Assembly (NCBI GenBank): GCA_035551995.1
Contig: DASZME010000058.1
Location: 36,967-100,966, forward strand
Direction of reading: 5' to 3'
Length of the DNA: 64,000 nt
Source of the DNA: RYN-428 sp035551995
GTDB taxonomy: Bacteria; Planctomycetota; Phycisphaerae; Tepidisphaerales; Tepidisphaeraceae
Positions 9,707 through 18,919 of the stretch are shown piece after piece. Below the pieces are notes generated by a model. It made no database searches. It saw only the letters and a list, made by a program, of their open reading frames with translations, and was not told the DNA's origin. Position 1 is the first letter of the stretch, and each line of letters begins with the position of its first letter. Both the position numbers and the translations under genes were made by a program.

Positions 9707-11011
9707 GTGAGCGATTCCTGTGACATCGCGATTGTCGGCGCCGGCGCGGCGGGAATGACGGCGGCCATTTTCGCCGCCGAGGCGGCACGCGCGGACGGGG
9801 GACCGGCGCCGCGCATTGTCCTGCTCGACGGCGCCAAATCCCCCGGCGCCAAAATACTGGTTTCCGGCGGCGGACGCTGCAATGTCACCCACGATCACAT
9901 TTGCCCCGATGACTTCAACGGCCCAAAAAACATCGTCCGAAATGTCCTGGCGGCCTTTAACGAAAAAGCCGCCGAGCAATGGATGGAATCGATCGGCGTG
10001 CAGCTCAAACGTGAAGAAACGGGAAAGCTCTTCCCCGTCAGCGACAGCGCCCGCACCGTGCTGGCGTCGCTGCAACGGCGCCTTGCCGAACTGAACGTGC
10101 ACACCCGGGCGGGATGCAAAGTGGTCGGCGTCGATCCGACCTTTCACTTGGAATGCGAAGTTTCAACCGGGCCGTCATCGTCGCCCGATTCACGAGCCAC
10201 CGCTGTATTGAGCGCCCGGCGGCTGATCCTCAGCACCGGCGGCAAATCTCTGCCCAAGACCGGCAGCGACGGCGGCGGATGGAATCTCGCCCGCCGGCTC
10301 GGGCACTCGGTCACTGATACCTGGCCGGCCCTCGTGCCGCTCGTGCTGGACGATCGAATGTTTCATGCCGATGTGTCGGGCCTGTCGCATGATGCGGAAC
10401 TCTCTACATTCGTCGAAGGGAGACTGAACGATCGCCGAACGGGAAGTCTCCTGTGGACGCATTTTGGAATCAGCGGCCCGCTGGCGATGGACGCCAGCCG
10501 GTTCTGGACGATCGCCAAAGGCCGGTCGCAGGCGGTTGAGATGCGTTGCAGCTTCGTGCCGGGCGAGGCGTTCGAGAAAGTCGAGGCGAAGCTTATTCGA
10601 ATGGCTCAAGCCCGGCCGAAACAATCGATCGTCAAGGCGCTGTGCGAGTGGCTGCCCGAACGGCTTTCGGCCGCTCTGCTTGGGCATGCGGGGGCGGAGG
10701 CGGGCGAGGCGCTGGCCCAGTTGTCGCGCGACCGGCGCCGGCGGATCGTGCACGCGCTGACGGCGCTGCCGTTGCCGATCGCGAGAGATCGCGGCTGGAA
10801 TTACGCGGAGGTAACCGCCGGCGGGGTTCCGCTCGACGAAGTGGATTTCCGCACGATGGCGTCGCGAAAAATGCCGGGGCTGTTTCTCGCCGGCGAAATT
10901 CTCGATTGCGACGGCAGGATCGGCGGATTCAATTTTCAATGGGCGTGGGCCACCGGATATCTCGCCGGTCGCGGGGCGGTGAAAGGGTTGGCCCAGAGCA
11001 ACTTTCCCTGA
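9707..11011 (+). CDS. HI0933/YhiN-family FAD-dependent oxidoreductase (434 aa)
   Basis: A GTG at 9707 starts the protein. The N-terminal Rossmann motif IVGAGAAGMTAA binds FAD. SGGGRCNVTH (residues about 57-66) and the C-terminal AGEILDCDGRIGGFNFQWAW are hallmarks of the HI0933/BaiN flavoprotein family, whose length (about 400-430 residues) matches. Some relatives reduce unsaturated substrates, but the reaction of this member cannot be told from sequence. It stands upstream of leuD, separated by about 100 bp, and is probably transcribed separately. There is no membrane segment, so it is cytoplasmic. Confidence 0.92.
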   Translation: MSDSCDIAIVGAGAAGMTAAIFAAEAARADGGPAPRIVLLDGAKSPGAKILVSGGGRCNVTHDHICPDDFNGPKNIVRNVLAAFNEKAAEQWMESIGVQLKREETGKLFPVSDSARTVLASLQRRLAELNVHTRAGCKVVGVDPTFHLECEVSTGPSSSPDSRATAVLSARRLILSTGGKSLPKTGSDGGGWNLARRLGHSVTDTWPALVPLVLDDRMFHADVSGLSHDAELSTFVEGRLNDRRTGSLLWTHFGISGPLAMDASRFWTIAKGRSQAVEMRCSFVPGEAFEKVEAKLIRMAQARPKQSIVKALCEWLPERLSAALLGHAGAEAGEALAQLSRDRRRRIVHALTALPLPIARDRGWNYAEVTAGGVPLDEVDFRTMASRKMPGLFLAGEILDCDGRIGGFNFQWAWATGYLAGRGAVKGLAQSNFP

Positions 11012-11110
11012 AAGCGTCGCGATAACCGATCGCGCGGGCCGCTTTGTACTTGAATCGTCGAACGCATATCATTCGGCACGATCTTTTAAGGACCCCGTGG
11101 AGAAACGCTC

Positions 11111-11671
11111 ATGGAAACCATCATCACCGGCAAAGCCTATGTGCTTGCCGACAACCTCGATACCGACCAGATCATCCCGGCGAAATATCTGTCGTTTGAT
11201 CCATCGCTTCCCGAAGAGCGCAAATACTTCGGCATGTATGCGATGAGCAGCGTTCCGGAAGGACAGCGTGGATTGCCGCAGGGGAATATTCCGTTTGTTC
11301 GCGAAAACGAGTTCAAGAGCGATTACACGATCGTCGTCGGCGGAAAAAACTTCGGCTCCGGGTCGAGTCGCGAACACGCCCCGCTGGCGATGGCCGAGGC
11401 GGGCGTGAAATGCGTGATCGCCGAGTTTTACGCGCGCATCTTCTTCCGCAACAGCGTCAACGGCGGCTACCTGGTTCCGCTGGAAAGCACCGAACGCCTG
11501 GTCGAAAAGATCCGCACCGGCGATGAGCTGGAAGTACACCTGCTCGACGGCTACGTCCTGAATAAAACGCAAAAGACCCGTCACGATTTGCGCCCGCTGG
11601 GCGATGTCTTGCCGATCATCGAAGCCGGCGGCGTGTTCAATTATGCCAAAGAGGCGGGGATGCTGAAGTAA
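11111..11671 (+). CDS. leuD: 3-isopropylmalate dehydratase small subunit
   Basis: This 186-residue swivel-domain protein contains GGKNFGSGSSREHAPLAM, the substrate-binding signature of LeuD/aconitase small subunits, and an N-terminal VLADNLDTDQIIPAKYL segment typical of the archaeal-type/HACN-like LeuD branch. With the large subunit LeuC (not in this window) it isomerises 2- to 3-isopropylmalate in leucine synthesis. The upp gene follows after 6 bp, so the two are probably cotranscribed. leuB lies 17 kb away, so the leucine pathway is dispersed here. Confidence 0.95.
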   Translation: METIITGKAYVLADNLDTDQIIPAKYLSFDPSLPEERKYFGMYAMSSVPEGQRGLPQGNIPFVRENEFKSDYTIVVGGKNFGSGSSREHAPLAMAEAGVKCVIAEFYARIFFRNSVNGGYLVPLESTERLVEKIRTGDELEVHLLDGYVLNKTQKTRHDLRPLGDVLPIIEAGGVFNYAKEAGMLK

Positions 11672-11677
11672 CCCGTC

Positions 11678-12307
11678 ATGTCTTTCCGCAACGTCATCCT
11701 CCTCGATCATCCGGTCATCCAGACGAAGCTGACCGAGCTTCGGGATTTCAGCGCGGATCATCGCGAGTTCCGCGCGCTGCTCGATGAGATCGCGGCGTTG
11801 ATGGTCTACGAAGTGACGCGGGATTGGCCGACCAAAACGCGGCCGGTGCAAACGCCGCTGGAGCGGATGACCGGAAATGTGCTGGCGCGCCAGGTGACGC
11901 TCGTGCCAATTCTGCGGGCGGGGCTGGGCATGGCCAACGGCGTGTTGCGGCTGCTTCCGTCGGCGCGGGTGGGCCACCTTGGCGTCTATCGCGACGAGAA
12001 GACGCTGGAGCCGGTGTCGTATTATCAGAAATTGCCGCCGGACATCGCGTCAACCGAGGTGCTGCTGATCGACCCGATGCTCGCCACCGGTGGAAGCGGA
12101 TCGGCCGCGGCGACGTTCTTAAAGGCAGCGGGCGTGAGCAGCATGAAATTCGTCTGCATCGTCGCGGCGCCGGAAGGGATCGAAAATTTTCACCGGCGCC
12201 ATCCGGAAGTGCCCATTTATTGCGCGGCCATCGATCGAGAGCTCAATGAAAATGGCTTCATTCTTCCGGGGCTTGGCGACGCGGGAGATCGAGCGTTTGG
12301 GACGTGA
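11678..12307 (+). CDS. upp: Uracil phosphoribosyltransferase
   Basis: The 209-residue protein has the expected family length. The PRPP-binding loop LLIDPMLATGGSGSAA is at about residues 128-143, and VPILRAGLGM at residues 72-81 is also characteristic. The C-terminal FILPGLGDAGDRAFGT matches the uracil-binding end of Upp. It converts uracil and PRPP to UMP in pyrimidine salvage. It starts 6 bp after leuD and ends 32 bp before the convergent SecA-like gene; no clear terminator is visible in that gap. Confidence 0.96.
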   Translation: MSFRNVILLDHPVIQTKLTELRDFSADHREFRALLDEIAALMVYEVTRDWPTKTRPVQTPLERMTGNVLARQVTLVPILRAGLGMANGVLRLLPSARVGHLGVYRDEKTLEPVSYYQKLPPDIASTEVLLIDPMLATGGSGSAAATFLKAAGVSSMKFVCIVAAPEGIENFHRRHPEVPIYCAAIDRELNENGFILPGLGDAGDRAFGT

Positions 12308-12339
12308 AAATAGTTGTCCCTCATCTTTACTCGGGATGA

Positions 12340-14277
12340 TCAGAACGGCAAACTCTGATCCATCCAATCGTCGCTCTTGAGCACCTGTTTACGATTGAAA
12401 CGGGCGAGCTTTTCGGCGCGGGCCTGGGCCATGTCGATCAGACGGCGGGCGCCGATGGCGCGCCATCCTTTTCTGAGCTTGGCGGCGTGACGAAGGAACA
12501 GATCGTCGTCGGCGCTGGCGTAAAGCTGGGCCGATCCGGGGTCGCCCTGGCGAGCGGCGCGGCCGAAAAGCTGGCGGTCGACGCGGAAACTGCCGTGCGG
12601 CTCGGTGGAGATCACATGCAGTCCGCCGATGTCGGCGACGCCCTTGGCCAGCTTGATGTCGGTGCCGCGGCCAGCCATGTTCGTGGCGACGGTGATCTGA
12701 TTATGCTGGCCGGCCTGTGCGACGATCTCGGCTTCGCCCTTGGTCTGACTGGCGTTGAGCACCCGATGCGGCAGCCCCTTTTCGGTCAGGCGCTTGCTCA
12801 CCTCTTCGGAGGCCAAAACGCTTCTGGTGCCGATGAGGACCGGCGCGCTGGTGGCGTGGATTTTGGCTACTTCGTCGACGACCGCGTTGTATTTTTTGTC
12901 GGCGGTATCGAACATCCGAAGCGGAAGCTGCTTGCGGATGCACGGACGGTTGGTCGGAATACGAACGACCGGACGCTGGTAGATTTGCCAGAGTTCGGAG
13001 CCGGCTTCCCACGCCGTTCCGGTCATGCCGCCCATGATCGGGTACTGGCGGAAGAAACGCTGGAAGCTCAGGCGGGCGAGGTTCTCCTTGTCGGCGGTGA
13101 CCTTGACCGCTTCCTTCACCTCGATCGCCTGATGCAGGCCATGCCGCCACGAACGGTCGGCCATCACGCGGCCGGTAAATTCGTCGATGATCTGAACTTT
13201 GCCGTCGTCACCGACAAGGTATTGCTCGTCGCGGACGAAGCAATAGCGGCCGGTGAGAGCCTGCGTGACCAATTCCTCGCGGCGGCGCTTGCCCTTCCAG
13301 AAATTTTCGCCGTGACAGAGCTCTTCAAGACGATCCTGCCCGCGGGCGGTGAGATCGACGCTGCGGACGGTCCGGTCGATCGTAAAATCGCGGTTGTATT
13401 CCAGCTTCTGCGCCAACTCGTCGGCGGCACGATAGAACGTCGCGTTCGGCTCGTCCTGCGGCGAGTTGGAAATGATCAGCGGTGTGACGGCTTCGTCGAT
13501 GAGCAAGCTGTCGGCTTCGTCGACGATCGCGCGGAACAATCCCGGCACCATCAATTTTTGAGGGGCGCCGCCGCTCATCATCAAGCCCAGCGCGGTTTGA
13601 GTGCTTGTGCGAAGATTGCCCAGGGCGATCTGGTCGCGGAGAAAATCGGCGACCAACTCCTTGCTGGTGGCGTAGACGACGTTGCGGCGGTAATGGTCGA
13701 TGCGCTCCTGGGGGGTGGTTTCGTGGATGACGTGGCCGGCTTTGAGACCGCACATCTCGTAGATCGGGCTCATTTCCTCGGCGTCGCGCTGCACGAGATA
13801 ATCGTTGACGGTGATGATATGTACCGGCCGCCCGGCCCATCCCCACAAGGACGCGGCAAGGGCGGCGGTGAGGGTTTTGCCTTCGCCGGTGGCCATTTCG
13901 GCGATGGCGCCTTCGCACATGGCCAGCGCGCCCATCAGCTGCACCGGAAACGGCCGCATGCCGACCGCGCGGAAGGCCGCTTCCCGAATGACCGCCATCG
14001 CGTAGTCGAGCGAAGGACCGACAAGGCGATTGACGCGAGCCAGCGCCCGCATGTCCGCCACTTTCTCTTGAAACTGTGAAGCGTTTAAGTGACGAACTTC
14101 CGGCTCGAGCAATTCGATCCTCGCCGCCTGCGCCTTGAGGCGCGATAGCACGGGCCGGCGGTTCTTGAAGTAACCAATGATGCCGTTGGCGGCCAAATCG
14201 AGGCCCTTGAGTTCCATCGCCTTGACGCGCCGAGCGTCAAAGATGGACCAGAGTTCGTTGGAGGCGAATTGAGTCAT
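12340..14277 (-). CDS. Short SecA-like translocase ATPase (645 aa)
   Basis: The DEAD motor of SecA is present: MATGEGKTLTAAL (Walker A at residues 131-135), DEADSLLIDEA (253-263), a GMTGTAWEAGSELW segment and VATNMAGRGTDIKLAKG. It ends soon after the second motor domain (MDQSLPF) and lacks the long scaffold/wing region and the SEC-C zinc tail of the housekeeping SecA at 55956-59780. The canonical DEVDS is DEADS here, and the Arg of the usual DEARTPL is Val. The ATG at 14277 is preferred over a TTG at 14310; neither has a good ribosome site. It is the last gene of the HlyD/M50 cluster, 36 bp after the M50 stop. It is probably a specialised motor rather than the essential SecA. Confidence 0.88.
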   Translation of the reverse strand: MTQFASNELWSIFDARRVKAMELKGLDLAANGIIGYFKNRRPVLSRLKAQAARIELLEPEVRHLNASQFQEKVADMRALARVNRLVGPSLDYAMAVIREAAFRAVGMRPFPVQLMGALAMCEGAIAEMATGEGKTLTAALAASLWGWAGRPVHIITVNDYLVQRDAEEMSPIYEMCGLKAGHVIHETTPQERIDHYRRNVVYATSKELVADFLRDQIALGNLRTSTQTALGLMMSGGAPQKLMVPGLFRAIVDEADSLLIDEAVTPLIISNSPQDEPNATFYRAADELAQKLEYNRDFTIDRTVRSVDLTARGQDRLEELCHGENFWKGKRRREELVTQALTGRYCFVRDEQYLVGDDGKVQIIDEFTGRVMADRSWRHGLHQAIEVKEAVKVTADKENLARLSFQRFFRQYPIMGGMTGTAWEAGSELWQIYQRPVVRIPTNRPCIRKQLPLRMFDTADKKYNAVVDEVAKIHATSAPVLIGTRSVLASEEVSKRLTEKGLPHRVLNASQTKGEAEIVAQAGQHNQITVATNMAGRGTDIKLAKGVADIGGLHVISTEPHGSFRVDRQLFGRAARQGDPGSAQLYASADDDLFLRHAAKLRKGWRAIGARRLIDMAQARAEKLARFNRKQVLKSDDWMDQSLPF

Positions 14278-14313
14278 GGGATGAAGTCCGAAAACGGATT
14301 GCCGCGTCAACGA

Positions 14314-16566
14314 TTATACGAGCGGACTGGCCTGCTTGGTCTGGATAAGCTGCAAAATCTTACGCCACCACTGCCAGGAGAGCGGTTGCTTGCCGAGTTT
14401 GAAGCGGACCCAGGCTTTTTGTCCCGGCACGTATTTCATGCCGGGATTTTGCATGGGGACGTCGATCTCAAATTCGTCGGTCATGAGCTTTTCGGGATGC
14501 TGCGGATTGACGGCGGCTTCTTCGCCGCTCTGATTGGTCACGGCGGCGCCGGGGGATTTATCGGTGGCGTAGGGATTCAGCTGCGGCGCGCCCCCTTTCA
14601 GGGGCGTGCCGACGTCGGAGGCGAGTCGAATCCAGGCGTCCACGTTTTCGGCCAGGCCCGATGGATTCTTCGAATCCTTACGGACGATCACGCCCGATTC
14701 CTTTTGTTCAAGCAGCACGCGGATGACGAAATTGTCGGCTTGGATAACCGAGCCGATGTCATCCCCCTGCTTTAGATATTTGCCGCCCATGTCCTTTAGT
14801 TGCGGCGAAACCAATTCTCCGGAAATCGGAGCTCGCAGCGTGAGCTTGTCGCGCCGGCCGACGAGTTCGTCGAGCTTGGACTGCTCGGCGTCAAGCTGGT
14901 CCTGATCGATGGCGGCAAGATTCGCGTCATTGGGCCGGTCGGCCCGCATCTTGTCCTGATAATACTTGACGCGGAAACTGGTCGAATCGATATCCTTGTC
15001 CAGATCGGGGTCGTGGGCGACGAGGATGACGTCGCCGGGCGTGATGATCTTTCCGCGGGCGTCGCGAATCGGCCCGTGGAGGTACTGATGATCTTTCGCG
15101 ACGATGTCGGTCACGAACCCACCCCATTCCGGGCGGACCGATTCATGGGCCTGGGCCTCGGCGACCCCGACTTCATCGACGTTCATCGGGAACGGAACAA
15201 ACCCGATCAACACCACGACCGCCGCCGTCACCGCGACGGTGAAAATAGTGGCCCGAGTCCGCTTGCGGTGAAGCTCGGGATCGAGTGTGAGATACTTGAA
15301 GACTTTGAAGACCGGCACCGCCAGCCAGGTGACCAGGCCGCCGATCGCCATCAAAAGTCCGAGAATCGGAATCTGGAACGCGACGAGCAAAATGATGACC
15401 ACGCCCACGAACGTGCGGTAGATCGAGCTGGTGATGGAATAGAGCAGGAGCCACACGCGCTGCAACGGCGGCGGGAGGGGCTGTTGAAGCTTCACGCCGA
15501 AGATATGGCGTTTGATCAATCCCATCGAATAATCGCTGCTCTTTTGGCGCAGGTTCGGAATTTCCAGAAAATCGCTGAGGATGTAATAGCCGTCGTAACG
15601 CAGCAGCGGGTTGGCGTTAAAGACGAGGGTGGTAAAGCTGGCCACCAGCATCGCGTTAAAGGCAAGCTGGTTGATGACTTCAGTCGTCGGCGTGTATTTC
15701 CAGATGAACGCGCAGATCGCCGCGAAGAACAACTCGACGATCATGCCCGCGGCGCCGACGAAAATCCGGTGCCATTTATTGCGGAAACTCCAGGCGCTTG
15801 ACGCATCCACATACGGCGTCGGAATGAACACCAGGAACATGATCCCCAGTTCGTGACATTCGCCGCCGAATCGTCGGCAGGAAAATGCGTGGCCCAGCTC
15901 GTGTATCAGTTTGATGAAACAGAAGACGAACCAGAGATAGAGCGCGTTGATCGGATTGGAATGCAGATTGACCGATTTTTCGGCGGCGTGAATGAGGTTG
16001 TGATCGCCGCCGCCGCTGCCCCACTCCGGGACCAGCGCGACGACCGCCGCCGTGAGCATGGCGATCCAGATCAGCGCTCCGAACTTGCTGAACAGCACGC
16101 GCGCGATCGGCATCCACAGTTTTAAGAATCGATCCGGATCCCACAGCGGGATGCGCGGGAACAGGACGTTCATCAGCCGATTCTGCATCTTCCGCTTGCT
16201 GAGGTTTTTGTGGCGGCGAAGCAAAACCGTGGCATCCGGCGTCACGTCTGCGTCGACAAGATTGGCCGAATACAAATGGCTCAAAATCTGGATGACTTCC
16301 GGCTGGGTGGGCGCGTCGTCTTCGAGGGTTCCGCCGACCAGCTCCCACGCTTGTTCGACGGTTCGCGAGCCATCGAGGAGGCCGACAAAGCGATAGGCCG
16401 CGTCGGAAAGGCGGTGGTATTGGTTACCCGCCGGATCGCGGACGACATACCAGCGTTCGCCGCGATAAAACTGGCGGGAGATCTGCGCCCCGGCTCGCAG
16501 CTTGGCCTTGAGGTTCGCCACGCGATACCAGGATTCGGAAAATGTGGGGCGAAGTTGAAGCGTCAT
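14314..16566 (-). CDS. PqqD-like/M50 zinc metalloprotease/HlyD-like fusion (750 aa)
   Basis: Three parts are visible. Residues about 30-105 resemble PqqD, a peptide-binding chaperone (YHRLSDAAYRFVGLLDGS). Residues about 155-460 are a polytopic M50 site-2 protease-like domain with IHELGHAFSC (HELGH 222-226) and the second metal/active-site segment NANPLLRYDGYY. Residues about 470-750 are a periplasmic barrel-sandwich/HlyD-like arm (LRAPISGELVSP, coiled-coil-like stretch between halves). The order is typical of COG1994 'peptide zinc metalloproteases' linked to export of processed peptides. It sits between a GAF-HlyD gene and a SecA-like gene on the same strand. Substrate unknown. Confidence 0.88.
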   Translation of the reverse strand: MTLQLRPTFSESWYRVANLKAKLRAGAQISRQFYRGERWYVVRDPAGNQYHRLSDAAYRFVGLLDGSRTVEQAWELVGGTLEDDAPTQPEVIQILSHLYSANLVDADVTPDATVLLRRHKNLSKRKMQNRLMNVLFPRIPLWDPDRFLKLWMPIARVLFSKFGALIWIAMLTAAVVALVPEWGSGGGDHNLIHAAEKSVNLHSNPINALYLWFVFCFIKLIHELGHAFSCRRFGGECHELGIMFLVFIPTPYVDASSAWSFRNKWHRIFVGAAGMIVELFFAAICAFIWKYTPTTEVINQLAFNAMLVASFTTLVFNANPLLRYDGYYILSDFLEIPNLRQKSSDYSMGLIKRHIFGVKLQQPLPPPLQRVWLLLYSITSSIYRTFVGVVIILLVAFQIPILGLLMAIGGLVTWLAVPVFKVFKYLTLDPELHRKRTRATIFTVAVTAAVVVLIGFVPFPMNVDEVGVAEAQAHESVRPEWGGFVTDIVAKDHQYLHGPIRDARGKIITPGDVILVAHDPDLDKDIDSTSFRVKYYQDKMRADRPNDANLAAIDQDQLDAEQSKLDELVGRRDKLTLRAPISGELVSPQLKDMGGKYLKQGDDIGSVIQADNFVIRVLLEQKESGVIVRKDSKNPSGLAENVDAWIRLASDVGTPLKGGAPQLNPYATDKSPGAAVTNQSGEEAAVNPQHPEKLMTDEFEIDVPMQNPGMKYVPGQKAWVRFKLGKQPLSWQWWRKILQLIQTKQASPLV

Positions 16567-16852
16567 TGGTTTTTATTCCGTGTTGATTCGGTGCGTCGGC
16601 CGTGGGCGATTCGCCGCGTCGTGGTCAAAATTCCCGGCCACGCGGATCTTGAAAAACGATCCTGCAATACGCGCGTTTAACGGACTTTTTAACCACGGAT
16701 GACGTGGATGGTCGCGGACAAAACCGACGGCCAAGCAGGGTTTTTCCGCCGTATCCGCGCCGATCCGCAAAGTCCGGGCTCATCGATTCTTCATCCAAAG
16801 CGTCGCCGGCATCGCCCGCGCGGGACGCCGATCGAATTTCCGGTTTGCGATC
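16567..16852 (-). other. Intergenic spacer inside the HlyD/M50 cluster
   Basis: This 286-bp spacer separates the stop of the GAF-HlyD gene from the start of the M50 gene. Around 16691-16725 there is an AACCACGGATGACGTGGATG stretch that resembles degenerate copies of a common bacterial intergenic repeat. No gene is seen. An internal promoter for the M50 and SecA-like genes could lie here, so the cluster may not be a single transcript. Confidence 0.4.
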
Positions 16853-18862
16853 TCATTCCCAGAACTTCCAAACGCTGCCCGGGCCGCCCATCCACAGCTT
16901 GAGCTTGAGGAAGTCGGTCAGGCGATGCGTCCAAATCCAAATGATGCGCCGCGGGGCGACATCGACGCGCGCCTCGCCGGCCATGCCCGGACGCCATGAT
17001 TCGCTGGCTTTGCTCGGATCGATCGTGCCGTACACCTTGAAGACGTTGTTCCCTTCCTTGGGCTGACCCAGCGGGATGATGCGATCGACGGTGAATTCGA
17101 ACTTCTGATCCGGCAGGGCGTTGGTCGCGAATCTGCCCTTGGCATGGTCACTTTCCTTGATGTCCTGAATATCGCGGTCATTCACTTCCAACTCGATCCG
17201 GAGGTTCTCGGGCGTGCCGATCTCAAACAGCACGTCGCCTTGCTTGACCGGCGCCTTGAATTTGTCTTCCAGATCGCCCTTGAGAATCTGCCCGCCGAAC
17301 GGAGCCTTGATAACCGCTCGATCAATTTGATTCTGAAGATAATCGGCCTCGCAGCGGGCTTCCTCGGCCTCGTCCAAAGCCATTTCCGATTCGGCGGTCT
17401 TGTCTTCGGCGCGATATTTTTCCGATTCGCGGCGCTTGGTGCTCATACGCGCCTTGGCTTCGCCGAGCTTGATTCGAAGGTCGGTGGTGTCAAGTTCGAC
17501 GAGAATGTCGCCCTCGTTCACCATGTCGCCCGGTTTGATTTTACGAGTGCCGTTCGGATCGATATGGCCCGCTTTATCCACCATCGCGATGCGCGAAATA
17601 TATCCGTCCGACGGAGCGGTGACCGAATGCGGCGCGATCGGCGCAAACTCAAAAGGGGCGCTGACGTGGTACATCGGCTTGTACCATCCCTGCGAGATGA
17701 AGACGATGATGCCGATCACCAGCAACGTGCAGATCTTCACCAGCATGTGCTTGGGACCGACCACCATCTTCAGGCCCTCGCGGGCGCTGAGGCCGGCCTT
17801 GGTGACCAGCCAGCGGTCATTGGAATGGCGATCGAAAAGCTGCGGGGCCAGCAGATCGACGGCGATTGACAATCCGCGCGCCACGTTGGGGGTGGGCACA
17901 TGGCCCGGCAGAAACTCCAGCGTGACCACGCCGACGATCTCGGCGCGCTGGCGCAGCGGCAGCGACAGGATGGAATGGCCGCCCTGATTCCTCGAAAGCA
18001 CGGCGGCGTCGCGGGTGACGTTGTCGCTGCTGTTTTCGCCGGACGGGTCGTACTCGACGATCTGTTCCTGATCGACGCACTCTTCCATCACTTTTTCGAG
18101 CAGGACGATCAATTCCTGTTTCTTGTCGAATTCTTCGGTATGCGACAGGGCGCGCACCTTGACGTTGCGGCCCTTGATCCAGCCGAGCGAAACGCGGGTG
18201 GCGCCGGAACGGGTGGCAAGTTCGTTGCAGAGATTCATCGCCGCCGATTCAAACCCCTCGGCGGTCGCGACGGCGGTGCTGAGCTGCATCGCATGCTGGT
18301 GCGTCTCGGCGATCGCGCGATTTTGTTCGGAGGTTCGGCGAAGGGTGAACAGCTCGAAATAGCCCGCGACAAGCTGCATCGACATGAGCCGTTGCTTGGC
18401 GCGCTCGATGTTGATGCATCGCGTCACGACCGCGCTGACGGCGACGACGGTGTTGTCGGCGCGAAGCAGCGTGACGAGGCAGAACTGACTCTCGGCGGCG
18501 TCATTGGGGCCACCCACTTCGATCGCGCCGTCCTTGCCCTGGGCAATGCACGGCTTGACGAGGTTCTGGAACGCGTCGAGCGCGGCGGTGCGCGCTTCGG
18601 GCGTGCTGGCGTCGGGGCGAACGTGGGCGATCGGGCGAAGATTCAAGGCGTCGCCCTCCCCGCGCTCGATCAGGAACCCGGCCGCTTCGGTGCCGACGAC
18701 GGTGATCGCCTGCGCGGTGAGCAGCGAGTTCATGAACGCCGGCAGATTGGCCGCTTCGATGAGTTGAGTCACCAGTTGCGCGCGGCCGCTGCCCGTGCCG
18801 GGCTGTTGCGCCCTTTGTTGTTGACTTGATTCCTGATTTTCTTCAATCGTACTGGATGCCAC
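16853..18862 (-). CDS. GAF-domain/HlyD-family membrane adaptor fusion (669 aa)
   Basis: The N-terminal 360 residues are cytoplasmic, with a GAF-like domain at about 195-345 (ILSLPLRQRAEIVGVVTLEF) and possibly a second degenerate one at 30-165. A single membrane helix follows (375-391), then a HlyD-type periplasmic arm: SAPSDG-like half motif VTAPSDGYISRI, coiled coil around 460-540 and IKAPFGGQILKGDLED. The GTG at 18862 is chosen because AGGTGG lies 4 nt upstream; another GTG at 18904 would add 14 residues. It follows the first HlyD gene closely. A cytosolic sensory domain attached to an export adaptor is unusual and suggests ligand- or signal-gated assembly; this is inference. Confidence 0.85.
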   Translation of the reverse strand: MASSTIEENQESSQQQRAQQPGTGSGRAQLVTQLIEAANLPAFMNSLLTAQAITVVGTEAAGFLIERGEGDALNLRPIAHVRPDASTPEARTAALDAFQNLVKPCIAQGKDGAIEVGGPNDAAESQFCLVTLLRADNTVVAVSAVVTRCINIERAKQRLMSMQLVAGYFELFTLRRTSEQNRAIAETHQHAMQLSTAVATAEGFESAAMNLCNELATRSGATRVSLGWIKGRNVKVRALSHTEEFDKKQELIVLLEKVMEECVDQEQIVEYDPSGENSSDNVTRDAAVLSRNQGGHSILSLPLRQRAEIVGVVTLEFLPGHVPTPNVARGLSIAVDLLAPQLFDRHSNDRWLVTKAGLSAREGLKMVVGPKHMLVKICTLLVIGIIVFISQGWYKPMYHVSAPFEFAPIAPHSVTAPSDGYISRIAMVDKAGHIDPNGTRKIKPGDMVNEGDILVELDTTDLRIKLGEAKARMSTKRRESEKYRAEDKTAESEMALDEAEEARCEADYLQNQIDRAVIKAPFGGQILKGDLEDKFKAPVKQGDVLFEIGTPENLRIELEVNDRDIQDIKESDHAKGRFATNALPDQKFEFTVDRIIPLGQPKEGNNVFKVYGTIDPSKASESWRPGMAGEARVDVAPRRIIWIWTHRLTDFLKLKLWMGGPGSVWKFWE

Positions 18863-18919
18863 AACGCCACCTGCTCTTTCGAAAGAACCCACGGTCCGCG
18901 ACACGCAAACACCGATAAC

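Noticed and set aside
12487..14079. Long plus-strand frame opposite the SecA-like gene
   Set aside because: It is an antisense shadow caused by high GC and third-position bias; the minus-strand SecA motifs are unambiguous.
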